From contig JAZGTN010000098.1 of NCBI GenBank assembly GCA_037783415.1, positions 930,001 to 994,000 of the forward strand: 64,000 bases of DNA, given 5' to 3'. This document shows positions 34,994 to 46,985 of this stretch, piece after piece; position 1 is the stretch's first letter; the number at the start of each line of letters is the position of its first letter. The notes under the pieces are model-generated. The model was given only the letters and a program-made list of their open reading frames with translations. It ran no database searches and had not been told where the DNA came from. The DNA is from Leptasterias polaris. Its lineage: Eukaryota > Echinodermata > Asteroidea > Forcipulatida > Asteriidae. The position numbers were made by a program, and so were the translations under genes.

Positions 34994-36766
34994 ATGGCGT
35001 CAAGAGTAACAGCTGAGTCAGTCTTGCAAACTATCAGCCAGAGACATCTTGAATGTCAAATCTGCACTGACCGCTTTAAGAGGCCCAAAATGCTGGAGTG
35101 TTCTCATTCATTTTGTCTGGAATGCCTTCAACAACTTGCAGAGAAAGAAGGTCCATCGAGTCGAATGCTAGTATGTCCGGTGTGTCGAGTTCAAACTGCG
35201 TTGACTGGAAAAGGAGTTGGTGGTCTGCGTACCGACTTCAAGTTGACTTCGTTGTTAGACGAAATAGAACAGCATGAAACTGAACTACAAAGTCAACAAG
35301 AAATGAAACTAACTGATCAGGAGTATGTTTTGAAATGTAGCGAGCATATTAATAAAGATGTTATCATCTACTGTAACACGTGCAATACATTGATATGCAC
35401 AACTTGCATTGTACAGAACCACCAGTCCCATTCTTTGACTGAGCTAAATCAGGATTCAGACCAGCACAAACAATATGCTAAAGACCTGCTAGCAAAAGTA
35501 AGCCAGACCGTCCAAACCTTTAACAACGCTAATCAGGAACTAGACACGTACCGCAAGACATTAGATACTATGTTTGCTTCTACCAAAGAGAAAATCGCAA
35601 TGGCGGCTGATAAGGAGATTGCCAAGGAGATTGCCAAGGAGGTTGCCAAGGTCAGACAGGAGAAGCAGAAATTGCTTCAAGAGGCAGAACAGATTTATAA
35701 GGACAGAGTCAAGATAATGGAAACTGCAAAAGTTACAAACAACAAAGAAATAACCAAAGCAGAGCAAAAGCGGGATGAGCTTAGGGCTAACCAATGTACG
35801 GAACAAAGAAGCTGCCATAACATTACACGTCACATAGGGAAACTCCTGCAAGACCTAAACGAATACACAGAAATGAAACCAACCAAAGTACCCCATGGGT
35901 TGACTTACATGGGCTTCAGAAAATGTCAGAAATCACTTGGGAAACTGGTGCTGAAAAATGGATGGACATTGGAAGCACAAATTGCGAAATACCTAAACAC
36001 AACACAACACATGGTAGAGTTATTTCCAGTGGATGTGGCTTCATACTCCAATGGTGATATTGTTGTATCAGATTCTAGAAGTTTAAGTTTAATCACAGTG
36101 ATCAATCCTAAATCCAATGTAACCCCCAAAGCACGATTAATTCAAGGTCTTTCTACTGAAACAATCGGTATAACTGTTAACAAGAATGATGAGCTCATTG
36201 TTCTAAATACCAAAGGAGTCAACATTTACGACAGGAGTTATCAGCTCCTCCATCAGTTCAAAATAGCTATAGGGTCAGATCAGTCAGACAGTAAACCATC
36301 GTGCGTTGCAGTTGCAGTTGATAACAACAATCTGATAGCAGTAGGTTATTCTAACAAAGGTGAAATTTCTGTACACAAACCAGACGGATCCCTCATTAGA
36401 ACGCTCCCTGCTCATGGAATGGGTTACTACTTGACTATCCACAATCGGCAACTCATCTACACAAACTTGCTTGGAAAGAAGTTAGTATCAATAGATTACA
36501 ATGGTGACTTGGTATTCTCAGTAGATATCAATCAGTCTGGATCGCCTTATGGTGTGTGTTGTGACAAGGATGGTAGCATCTATGTTGCTGTTGGACGTAC
36601 GGGGTCACCATCATCATCAGGTGAGATCCATCATCATAGCCCCGATGGCAAGTACACTGGATGTATCATCAAGGGATGTGACAATCCACCACGTGGTGTA
36701 ACACTCACACCAAGTGGTGATCTGGCTGTGGCTGATAAAACACTTCTCTTCTATCATCTTGACTAA
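34994..36766 (+). CDS. intronless TRIM-NHL-like E3 ubiquitin ligase (RING, B-box, coiled coil, beta-propeller)
   Basis: A single 590-residue frame from ATG at 34994. The RING finger has C21, C24, C36, H38, C41, C44, C61 and C64. A B-box type 2 follows with C115, H118, C127, C130, C135, C138, H143 and H146. Residues about 155-290 are coiled coil, with a small repeat of KEIAKEIAKEVAK. Residues about 340-590 contain NHL-like repeats of propeller type (FPVDVASYSNGDIVVSD, GSPYGVCCDKDGSIYVA, PRGVTLTPSGDLAVAD). This order is that of TRIM2/3/56/71-like ubiquitin ligases, which act in ubiquitin-dependent regulation or innate immunity. Intronless coding frames are common in invertebrate TRIM expansions. 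The exact orthologue is not assignable. AATAAA lies at 36790. Confidence 0.9.
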   Translation: MASRVTAESVLQTISQRHLECQICTDRFKRPKMLECSHSFCLECLQQLAEKEGPSSRMLVCPVCRVQTALTGKGVGGLRTDFKLTSLLDEIEQHETELQSQQEMKLTDQEYVLKCSEHINKDVIIYCNTCNTLICTTCIVQNHQSHSLTELNQDSDQHKQYAKDLLAKVSQTVQTFNNANQELDTYRKTLDTMFASTKEKIAMAADKEIAKEIAKEVAKVRQEKQKLLQEAEQIYKDRVKIMETAKVTNNKEITKAEQKRDELRANQCTEQRSCHNITRHIGKLLQDLNEYTEMKPTKVPHGLTYMGFRKCQKSLGKLVLKNGWTLEAQIAKYLNTTQHMVELFPVDVASYSNGDIVVSDSRSLSLITVINPKSNVTPKARLIQGLSTETIGITVNKNDELIVLNTKGVNIYDRSYQLLHQFKIAIGSDQSDSKPSCVAVAVDNNNLIAVGYSNKGEISVHKPDGSLIRTLPAHGMGYYLTIHNRQLIYTNLLGKKLVSIDYNGDLVFSVDINQSGSPYGVCCDKDGSIYVAVGRTGSPSSSGEIHHHSPDGKYTGCIIKGCDNPPRGVTLTPSGDLAVADKTLLFYHLD

Positions 36767-36799
36767 ATACAATAATAACATACTTGAAGAATAAATATA

Positions 36800-37550
36800 C
36801 TTCTCAGTTTCTAGTTTTCATGTATTTTTTGCCTCCTCTTGCTGTGGAGCATAAATTCGATTGACCAGAGTCATAATAATAGCATGTTGTCCAATAGTAT
36901 ATAATGTGGCAGTGTGTTTGAAAGTAAACGGAAGTTAATGTATAGGCTACTGCCGGCTAACTACTAAAACCTTCTCTTTCATCCTACCGATGGCCACCAC
37001 TACTGTCCATGTACATAGAAATAAATTGCAATTCCTAAATATGCTAATTGGGACAATTCCCTACTTTTCTCTGGCCTTGCCGTCTGGCAAACCAAACGAG
37101 CGACAATACTTAAAATACCGAGGCCATCAGAAACTAAATGGTGGCTATCATTTAAGACACTCATTTAAATAAAAGCTCCTCCTGTCACATACATTAAAAA
37201 GACGGATTCATTCAAAATTGTCTTTATATTATTGTAGGGAACGCAAGTGCACCCTCAATCTTTCTTTTGGCACCTCATGTCTTTCTGTTTTTGCTGGAGT
37301 CTGTATGAGACACACACACAAACATTTTTGTGTTGCAGTCACTGTGTGGACATTCCTTTGTTCTATACGCTTAAGGAAAATCCTATTCCTCAACACTGCA
37401 AATAACTCTGTGTGGACGTATGTAAGTCCACATAGTGTTTCAAAACCCTGCCTTGTTTGGCCATCTTTTGTTCTCAGATGTACTTCAAATGTAATGCTTA
37501 CTCAAGGCGTTACGACTTTAAACTCTTCAAGAACGGCTCCATAAGGGACT
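36800..37550. other. intergenic, 3' of the TRIM gene
   Basis: No supported gene. The open frame 37218-37544 leads into the LINE remnant and probably contains decayed LINE sequence. Confidence 0.4.
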
Positions 37551-37750
37551 AAATACGAGGAAAAACTTCTTTTCCCAACGGGTTGTCGAGTTGTGGAACA
37601 ATCTGCCTGAACATGTGTGGTCAATGTCAGAACAAGAAACAAATTCAAAGAAAAAATTGACAAGTTCTGGAAGGAAAATGAATATGGGGCACTAAAACAG
37701 GCTGTGACCTATATATTTCACCCATCAATCCTAAGTAATAAGTAAAGTAA
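37551..37750 (+). mobile_element. LINE reverse-transcriptase 3' end, frameshifted
   Basis: The plus strand reads FFSQRVVELWNNLPEHV and, after a frame change, KFKEKIDKFWKENEYG. This is the classic C-terminal tail of non-LTR retrotransposon ORF2 proteins (FF--RV---WN-LP ... FK--LD-fW). Only the last 60 or so codons are recognisable. Confidence 0.75.
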
Positions 37751-40700
37751 GTAACTGCTGCGCTGGTGCCAACATTGTTTGACCACTCAAGCATGACGCA
37801 CACACATTTTACAAACTCTATTCTTAACTTAAAGATTTAATTTTAGAGCGTAATAAGTAATGAATTGTCTTACTTTTTGAATTTCCTTTCATATAATTTT
37901 TAAATCATTGAAATCAGCCAAAATTAATGTGTGGTGGTGCAAAATCGGGCTGCGTGAAGCTTGAATGAAAACTAAACAAAGAATTGCCATTTTTATACCA
38001 CGGTAATAGATTTTGGAATTTGATTGGTCAAAAATCAATCACGTGATGTGATACAAAGATGCATGTGCATGGCTCGGAGGTACATTGTGAAGTAGGCCTA
38101 CATCCTTGACTGTGCCCACCTTGGGTCATTTCCAGCTCCCTGTAGGAAATAGTGAAGCAATATTTCTTATCAAAAAGTGTTTTTATGTGCCTTTAAAGTT
38201 GAATCAGAAATACTTTCTTATTGTTTATCTTTAGTTCCGGGGACGTGACTGAAATAAAACTTTCCAGTTGTCATCTTATTAACAAAGCTAATTAATTAAA
38301 GAATTACATTAAAATTCCGCTGAATAATTGTTATTTCGACATATGGTAACTTTTACGGTGTGGTAGTGGTGACGTCATTGATATTAGTTGTGTATGTGTA
38401 TATTTCAAAGAGTTCTAGAGTTCAAAACGGGGCCAAGGAGTATTATTTTTAAATTCAATTTCCGGTTTCGACCGTTTCATATGACGTCATGATTATGACA
38501 ATTCATTGTGTAGGCCTATAGTTAAGGAGTTATGATTTTTGAAAAACTAAACTTTGAAGACGTCATCGTGACGTCACAACACGAGTTTCTTCTACATGTT
38601 ATGATATGTCTATGTGTGAAGTTAAGGTTGTATGCAACTTTCGAGGGTGTCTTTGTTACCGTACAATCGACGCGGAGAAGTGCATTAAATGGTCATGTCT
38701 TGACGTCACTTTCTGACTGAAATATTGTTCAGCTCAGAACTTTAGATTCCCCCAAAAGAATGAACATGCATATAATTATGATGTTTTTATGAGACAGCAT
38801 CTTTCTGATTCCGAACAAACCTCCCATCAAACTGAGGTGGCATGAAGGCCTTTGATTGGAAGCAAATAAACACATAGTCTTTTGTCTTAAAGCTAGTATT
38901 TTTGGGGTATTTTTTTTTAAATGAACATATTATACCCAAGGGTTTTAACTTGGTTTAAATATGCTCTGTAGGCTTTGTGCTCTACTTCCACATTAACAGT
39001 TCAGCTTCTCTGCTTACCCCACATAATAGATGATAATCAACCTTGAGACCTAAATACAACAATCTTACTGCATCCCATGGCTATCCACCATCGATCGAAC
39101 CCATGAGCCGGTCGATTACCTACCGGCTACTAAGCTAAGCCTCATTCAACCACCCTTATTCACGGGCCGATCGACACCCACAAGTACCCCGTTAATTATG
39201 CAGGAAATCGGACACCGCAAACGTCGTTACCCGTCTCCGTTATAATACGTATTTGTAGACATTGCTGCAAATTTAATGAAATTAATTGCTAGCTCCAATC
39301 TGGTTATAGGGTTGCAATCCGATGTATACTATACAAAGCATAGAATATCGCCTTGCTTATGCTGACAGCCGAACATTGTGTACGCAACCTACTTTCTTGA
39401 ACCACTTGACCTGTTTCTCTGTGATCAGACTGCGTGGCTATAACACTGTATGAGATGTAGAAATATTGATGAATATTGATAAAGAAAGTTAATATAAGGT
39501 GAATGATAATACGTTTCAATTCGTGGGCTTGGGCTATGTCGGAGCCACTAGTAGTAACCGCTGATGTGCTGTATGGTTTTTGATAACAAGAATGATGAAG
39601 TCAATCTCTGAAAGCTTCTAGTTCAATGTTGGTGCAGGTATATTTATACATCGTCGTATACCGGTAGATTGAGGGAGTGACGAGGCGCCATTCTTGGCAA
39701 TTCCCAGCTTTCACAATTTCAAATTGTGGTCAACGTTGGGCTCACTTAATTTCCGCTTGTATAAAGGAATAAATAGACTGACAAAGTTGCGTCTAAAAGT
39801 AAGCCTACCTCATCAAGACTGGATATCATGACTGAATTTGTATTGAAAGGTTGTCTTGCTATATAGGTAGGCCTAAACCCGTTTAGATAGGATTTGTACT
39901 TGGATTTTTGAAACACATCAGAAAAGGCATTCACTGTTTCCTCGCCTTTTAGAAAAGGACAGACCTGCGTCTTAACAACTGAATTCAAGGAGAGTGTCAG
40001 TTTTCACAGATTCTAAGCCTATACATGCCGTAGGAAGGTGAGGCATCTCTGGGTTGTTTTTACATTTCAGCAGTTGTCATTATGATCATCAGGTTGAGTC
40101 GGTCTGAAGTGATAAATCCCATAAGAAGGATTGTGACTTAAGTTTAGAAACTCCTCTGAACTTATTGTGAGTCTGTCATAGCCTGAAGTGAAAAGCTTCT
40201 CAAAGAACACTTCGATACACAAACATTGATGCCAAATGCTCGTCGGTAACAATCAATAGAACGATTATTAGAGTTGCATATCAAAAAAGAACTTATGTTT
40301 GGGAATTCGTATGTGCAATGTTACACACCTCTGCGATTCTTATAGTGGACTCTGCGTTCGTCTAAATTTTCCGTGAATTCAGAGTTAAGTTGCATTCCTC
40401 CCATATTCAGGTTTTGCTTTCTGGCAAAAAGATGTGAAGGTTTCCAATAAGTTAAATGATTAAAAACGACTCAGATAATAACAACTGAATTCACGGGGAA
40501 AATCCCTCTTTACTTTTAAAGACCACAGTCTGTCGTAGGCTTACTGATTAGCTGGTGTCAGTGATGCACCGCCTCTTGATATAGCTTTGCTGTTGTATGC
40601 CATTGAACCTTCTCTATATTAACCCTCCTACTGTTCGCAACATTTTCAAGTGAGTTGACCAACCATTTGAAACCATTCAACTGCCAAAGTTGTGTATGGT

Positions 40701-41560
40701 GGCACAACTGTGCACAGAACTAACTGTGTACTGTGTGCATGCATTCCCTCACGGTATCATTATTGCAAGGCTGGCATAGCTTATCTATCATTCAAAACCA
40801 CAGTGAATGGTATTGAATGGTCAGACAGCAAGAGGGTTAATGTTTGCAGTTTGCCCAACTCACCACATTTGATTTCATCAGAAAATATTTGTAAAACGTA
40901 AACTAAACCTTTATTTTATTTATTTATACATTTTGACAATGCCGTGTGTGGACACAAAAAGGCTAACTAATTAACCGACTGATCTGTCATTAATCTACCC
41001 TCGTAACTAAGTCTTGCAACGGGCTCGTGCCTCATGCATTCACTCCAGGATTGACCCCTCATTTTCCGGTATCGATCGGAAACCCTCAGATGCCAATTTG
41101 GGGCTTCATGATGCGGTGGTGCCTTCCCCACTTTGAGATTAAAAATCTATTTCGGATTATGGGATTATCTCCTTTGACGGTATCTATAGGATGTCAACAA
41201 AGGTTGATCAGTTGCCCGGTTCGTCTCCAGTGTAAGCAGACTTTTAATTGCAGAATATTACTGGCTCAGTAGAGACCGTTATATACAGAGCTGATACAAA
41301 CTTTTCATCTGATTTGTTGGAGTGATATTTCTTTGAGAAACTTGCTTTACAACATTTCAAAAGTAAGAAACTGGAGTCGGTCTTGAATACTTCGGACGAT
41401 AATCAGACTTCAAATTTACTGGACCAAGGTTGGAACATTTCTTGTGAAATAGAATCTTCTCCGAGCACTTTTAATGTGAATGGGGTTCAACTGGTCGTCT
41501 TTGTAAAAGAAATGAAGACCGACGATTTGCAGAGAATCCTCATTTGAGCGGTACTTCACC
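37751..41560. other. gene-poor stretch
   Basis: No coding region supported on either strand. A tRNA-like fragment in reverse (TAGCTTAGTAGCCGGTAGG, GGTTCGATCG in the complement) is at 39085-39150. All other open frames are under 82 codons and featureless. Confidence 0.4.
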
Positions 41561-41703
41561 CCAACAGTGTAGTTACCAAGGTTTCGGGTAATCTACAACA
41601 GTCTTTCTCTGAGACTGATAAACTTGATGACTAAAGATGTCTACACTCCTTGCTGCACCGTTTGTTGCTCGGCAGTCTACATCCAAACTACCGATAGACA
41701 TCC

Positions 41704-42656
41704 GTGGACGGACCGCACAAGAGAAGGACAAGAAGGGGAAAAGAACGGAAACACAATGCCGGAGACGTTCTCGCCAGGAGGCGTCTGGAGAACATACGGC
41801 GTCACAGCGCTCACACACGGCACCGGAACGGCATCATCAACGCCGCGGAGAAGAACCGGTTAAATAACACCGAGAAGCAAATGGACAAACTTCAGAAACG
41901 GGCCGCGGCTAACATTTCACGGTATCAGAGCCAGCTACGACAGGAGCTGTATGAAATGGAAGCATCACGGCGAGCACTGCGTCATCATTCGGTAACGGAG
42001 GTATCCACGGAAACCCACACAGACAGAAAAGGCCTCTCTAAGTTCGCCGCGAAGGGGAGGTACATGTACTCGGTTCGTAATGAGACGAAAACCCAGAAGG
42101 AAGGTGGTGTCATAATAACAGCAGGAAAGAACATGCTTCCACTATGCTGAAACCGGCAAGGGGGCAGAGTTTGATTGCCATGGACAACGGTAAGAACATG
42201 GGCTCCGAACCGCCAGATAATTACCACGAAGTTGGCAGACGTCTGAGCATGGCGAGAATGCCGTCTTTTATTGAGAACTCTGACGATGAAGACAGCCTCA
42301 TGGACGATATAGCTCTTCCTATCAACTTAAGAGCTCAGGATGCCACCCAAGGACTGTTATCACCACCTCCCTTCGATATGGTCAAGTTCCGTTCAGAGAT
42401 TGGTCCAGAACTCCAAGTAGAACTCGATAATCTTGAAATCGGGAACTCCACTCGTGTGTCTTTAGTTTCACTTAACTCATCCAACCCGAATCTTGAGTGT
42501 CCGGAGGAGAGTACGTCAGAGGGGAAAAAACTCGCTCAGCCGCCGTCTGCAGTGCTGAAGCTCCCCCCGGTGCAGATCAGCCGAAGCCTAGTTGGAGGTA
42601 GATCACCTAAACAGCGGTTAATTAGGCCCGGTCTAAGCACCGTGTCTGAAAACTGA
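41704..42656 (+). CDS. intronless paralogue of the coiled-coil gene, with a frame break
   Basis: Frame 1 (41704-42150) encodes LNNTEKQMDKLQKRAAANIS, RYQSQLRQELYEMEASRRAL and GRYMYSVRNETKTQKE. These align with RYKQQLRRDLIDLEAHKMAM and GRYNYSLKSEVKFQRE of the gene at 25876-27240. The matching continuation lies in another frame from about 42100: CHNNSRKEHASTMLKPARGQ against CTYNARLEHSKKLLEASKKQ. That frame then runs to a stop at 42654 as the 170-codon ORF from 42144. One product of about 317 residues is therefore likely, split by one missing base near 42100-42106. The C-terminal half is acidic and serine/proline-rich. The start is uncertain: ATG 41637 opens a different frame, ATG 41704 the correct one. 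AATAAA is at 42661. Function unknown. Confidence 0.65.
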
Positions 42657-42666
42657 AAAAAATAAA

Positions 42667-45600
42667 CAGCTATTTGAATGGATTTTCATCGAACTCATAC
42701 TCATAGTGATGCAGGTTTTCCCAGTTAATTTCAGCAAAAACCAAATCAGATTCATTATGTTTTAGCAAGCATTCAAATTTAAGCATGTTTCCTCAGATCA
42801 TTCAAACGAGAGCTTCTTTTTATGATTTCGTTCTTCTCATCATCTGGTTCGTTTTAGTCAAGTTCTACTTCATTTATAAACATTGAAGACAATAATCTTC
42901 TCCCTAACCCAATTCTTCTACCCGATTCACAATTAATGAAATTGAATGGTTGGCCAGCCTCTTGCTGTTGGCTTATGCGAAATAGAAATAAGTCTTTGCG
43001 ACCTGTTGAATTTGAATGATTTCATTTGACAAGTGAATTTTGATTCAGGCATAGCCTACTCTTTTTGACTGTTGAATGCTGATGCAATGGAGCACTCATT
43101 TTCAAACAACATTGAATGAGCCGGGTGTTAAATTGAATGCAATTTTTGGGGGGGAAATTGGCCGGGAAAATATAGTATATTAATGAAACTCTATTGGTTA
43201 CGAAGTTTTTAGTATATATTTTCAAGAACTGGACAAAATAAATTGTTTGCATACACTCGAAAGGTCAAGTAGTGTACCGTAACTACAATATAGTAGAATC
43301 GAAGAATTAGCATTTTAAGTTAACTAGTGTGGGCCTACATTCATATAAAATTATGATAATGAATCCTGCGACCATACAATATTTTAATAACTTATTAATT
43401 TTTACGCATAATATTGAGACACACAAAAACATGAAATTGTTTGTTTGGTTCTGAAGTTTATCGTCTGGACGTGGACTTAAAATTAAGTCTTGTTATACCG
43501 CATTATTTTCTTCACACGTTAAAGATGATAGGTCCGATTTGGGTCCAACTTGATCCTGATAATTATTTGGATTTAAATTTTAACTAACTGTTTTTTGTTT
43601 AGATTTGAGAAAGTTTTAAACTTATAAACGAAAAAATCAGCAGCTAAAGTTAAAAACTAAAAATTTAATATTGTCGGGATCCCGCAACTATTTCAAATTT
43701 ATCAGCCATACAAACAGTTTGTTCATGTTACATGTATATTGTGTTCAGTTTTCGTGGTATAATGTGAAAGTTTTTGTGTAGTTTTTGCTTTAAGATTGCA
43801 ACAACATCTGTCAGAATTCGTTTTCGTTCAGAGAAAAATAATAATATAAATAAATAAAATTGTTTCTGAGAAAATCGTGCCATTTCCCCCCTAAACATTG
43901 TGAGACACACGAAACTTGCACGGATCTAGTTTATACAGCCTGGAACAATCCGAGTCAGATCTGACCCTAATCGGGTCAGAATTAGCCTAACCCGGAATCG
44001 AGATGCAATATACGACCAAAAGGTCACTCTTTTTGTAAACCAGTTACGTCAAAAACATGCGTATTGGTTTCCTGCTGGTTTGTTGCTTGATGTGTAAATA
44101 GTGCCTCTGGTTTGAAAGTGCATTATAATGCAATGGTACAAACCCACAAGGACAAGATAATAAGCTTCCCTTGCTGGGATCATCTTAGACGACGCCTCGG
44201 GGCTTCTTGACTGGTTGCAGGATGTATATTCACAGAGGAGTAATCAATAAAATTCGGTCATAATATTTGCTCATCTATCGAATCGATTTTGTTGTACTAT
44301 ACGCGTTATTTACGTAGGTTGATTTCATCAACGAGAAGAGTCTAACTTGATAAAGCCGCTAAGCATAATAATTTGCTTAGCAAATAACAATTATGACAAG
44401 TACAGTTTACAGCACACCCGCCATTCGTAAACGAAGCCTGCCCTCTGTTGACTCTTAGCTTTTATATTACCAGGAGGAGTTCTTCTTTTTTTTCCATCAT
44501 GAAAATGTTGTACCGTCAACTAAAATAAATTAAATTAAATTAAACTTAAATGTATTCACTCATGTGAAAGCACATGAAATGTAATATCCATTGAACAACA
44601 TAACAACAATAACATATCGGCCTTTTAAAAAAGTACATCGCAATTAGACAGATATTTACGCAAAAGGAAAAAGAGAGAGAGTCACGAAATCAAGACGAGC
44701 TTGTACGTTGTCAGTAAAAATGTTATCTAATAAAACTATGGATGGCACTGGATAGGAATGAGTTTCTAAACCTGTCTGTTTTTCAGTTCTGGTTGTCAAA
44801 TCTTACCTGATCTATTGGTTACAATCAATGAATGTAGATGGTGTCAGACATAATACAACTAAAGATTTTCATGAGGCTTCTATCTACCAACTTCTGAAGG
44901 CTTTCCACATGTCAGCACCTATTCTGCTGGCGTGTTTAGCAATATGTTGAAAATTCTTGCGATTGTGGACAGTCTGTGAATTAAATCAAGTGATTGAACA
45001 AAAAGTTAATAATGATTGTATATTACTCTCTGATAAAACAATGTTAAAACTATGGTGTTCACATTAAAATGCTGTAGTAGTAGCGAATGGGCTAAAAGTG
45101 TTCACACCACTCAAAAGCTTAACTTGGCTGTTGTCACATCTTTGGTAAATACTTCAACTTTGTCCTTTTGCTCGGGCCCACCGGTCCCATCCAAGACAGC
45201 TGGGATCAGCTGAGCTTGTACACATTCTTGTTCAGGATGGAGTGATGCATGATGTGAACGATTGTACTACATTCATTAGCGCAATGCTTACGTCAGTCAC
45301 CATTACACACATGATGGTAAAAGATGGCTCCATGGATAATGTAAGCATCTTTTTAAACCAAAGTGAGAGCCCAATTTTTTTTATTAGAAGGCAATAAATG
45401 ACAATAATTATTTGCAATAGATTTACACGGTATAGCTACGTTATTGTTGACAGTCGAATCTTTCATAAGAAGAAGTGACCGGGGTTATTAGGTCATGGGG
45501 AATGGTCCAATACGTCAGCCCATACCAGCGCCTTTGGTAAGAAGCGCTGGGCTGAGCGAATTTTGTCCCCAAACGTTTTTAAAAACAATGTGAAACTGGG

Positions 45601-46630
45601 AAGAGTTCGTGAACCGGAGTACATTGTAAATAAATAAACAAATAAATAAACACAAATAATTAAAAACAAAAACAAAAGTTACAGATTATTCAAATGTGAC
45701 ATTACAAGACATGCACTGATTCTGTCCAACACCCAAGACATGCACTGATTCTGTCCAACACCCAATTGATTCTTTAGAAACAGAACGCGTAAACAAGTGG
45801 CGTTTTCAGAATATATTTTGTTTGAATAAATTTGGTCAGTTAATTGATTAATCGCCCTCATATCCCACGGTGCCCGGTACACGTTTGAACATAAAAACAA
45901 ATAAACGAATTTACAGCAAAGCATGTTCTTTTTAGTGTTCTAGTGCTGTAACTGTATCTTGCCTCGAATATTCATGTATAACACATCAAGTGATTTATGT
46001 TAAAAGTGAAGGCTGGCGTCCTCTGTCATAGTCTGTTTTCAGAACAGTCACGTTTCGTTATTGTGCAACGTGTTCCATTCTACGATCTAAAGAACTTCTG
46101 CATTCCCGAGAGAATCATTTTTAATGTCCTTTTTGACAGAGCGAACCAAGACGAATGTTTACTTCAATAATAACAGATTTACGACGGTGTGTTTGAGAAC
46201 ATGAAGAACGTCGAAAGAGAAGTATGCATCGTAGGTTTGTGATTTAAACAAACCACATTTTTGACTTAAAGATGATTAAAAGAAATTGAAACCTTTTGAA
46301 GTCGGAACGATAATGTTAAATAATAATTCATAACTTACTTTAAAGGATTCCCGTTTTTGAGAACGTAATAAGTGGGTTGTAAGTTAAGTGATTGCATGTA
46401 TAGTGTATACTGTTCAACCCATGCATGTTTGCAGTATTATTATTATATGCTTTGTTTGTTCAGTCAATGTTCTCAATGAGTTGGGCATGACCTCAAAGTT
46501 ATCTCAGAGCAAGCTTCTAAACTTATCAATTTTTGTAACCAATACTATGAGATCTCTTCTTTGCTATCCATATTCTATCTCCGTCGTTTGTTTGAGTCAA
46601 ATTTGGTTACTATCTTTAACCGGCCCTTCT
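42667..46630. other. gene-poor stretch
   Basis: AT-rich with no supported gene. A 29-bp direct duplication is at 45705-45733 and 45734-45762 (begins CAAGACATGCACTGATTCTG). Short A- and T-rich runs and an AAATT-rich patch at 44520-44550 are present. Confidence 0.45.
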
Positions 46631-46631
46631 T

Positions 46632-46985
46632 AAAGGGTGTGTACAACATTGGTAAGATTGAAAATAAAAAATAAAAAATCACAGATTTGCACACAACTTA
46701 CATGGTATAAAGATGTCATGGTGGAAAACTTCACTTGAAATAGCTTTGCTTAAAATGCTATAGTTTTTAGGAAATGATTAAAACAATTAGTCTTTATCAC
46801 TGGTGATAAAATCCGATGTTTGAAAACAGTGAAAACATAATATAATATGTTTTTTTCACAGTTTTCTCATGACTCCGAAGACCAATTTAGCTGAAACTTT
46901 CACAGGTTTGTAATTATTTCATGTAGGCCTATATGTTGGGTCACATCAAGTGTGGATACTGGTCTTTGACACGCCCTTTGTAACA
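46632..46985 (+). mobile_element. dispersed repeat family B, copy 2
   Basis: The left end TTAAAGGGTGTGTACAAC and the right end GACACGCCCTTTGTAAC are partly inverted. The interior shares blocks with 7790-8020. Probably a non-autonomous DNA element. Confidence 0.65.
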
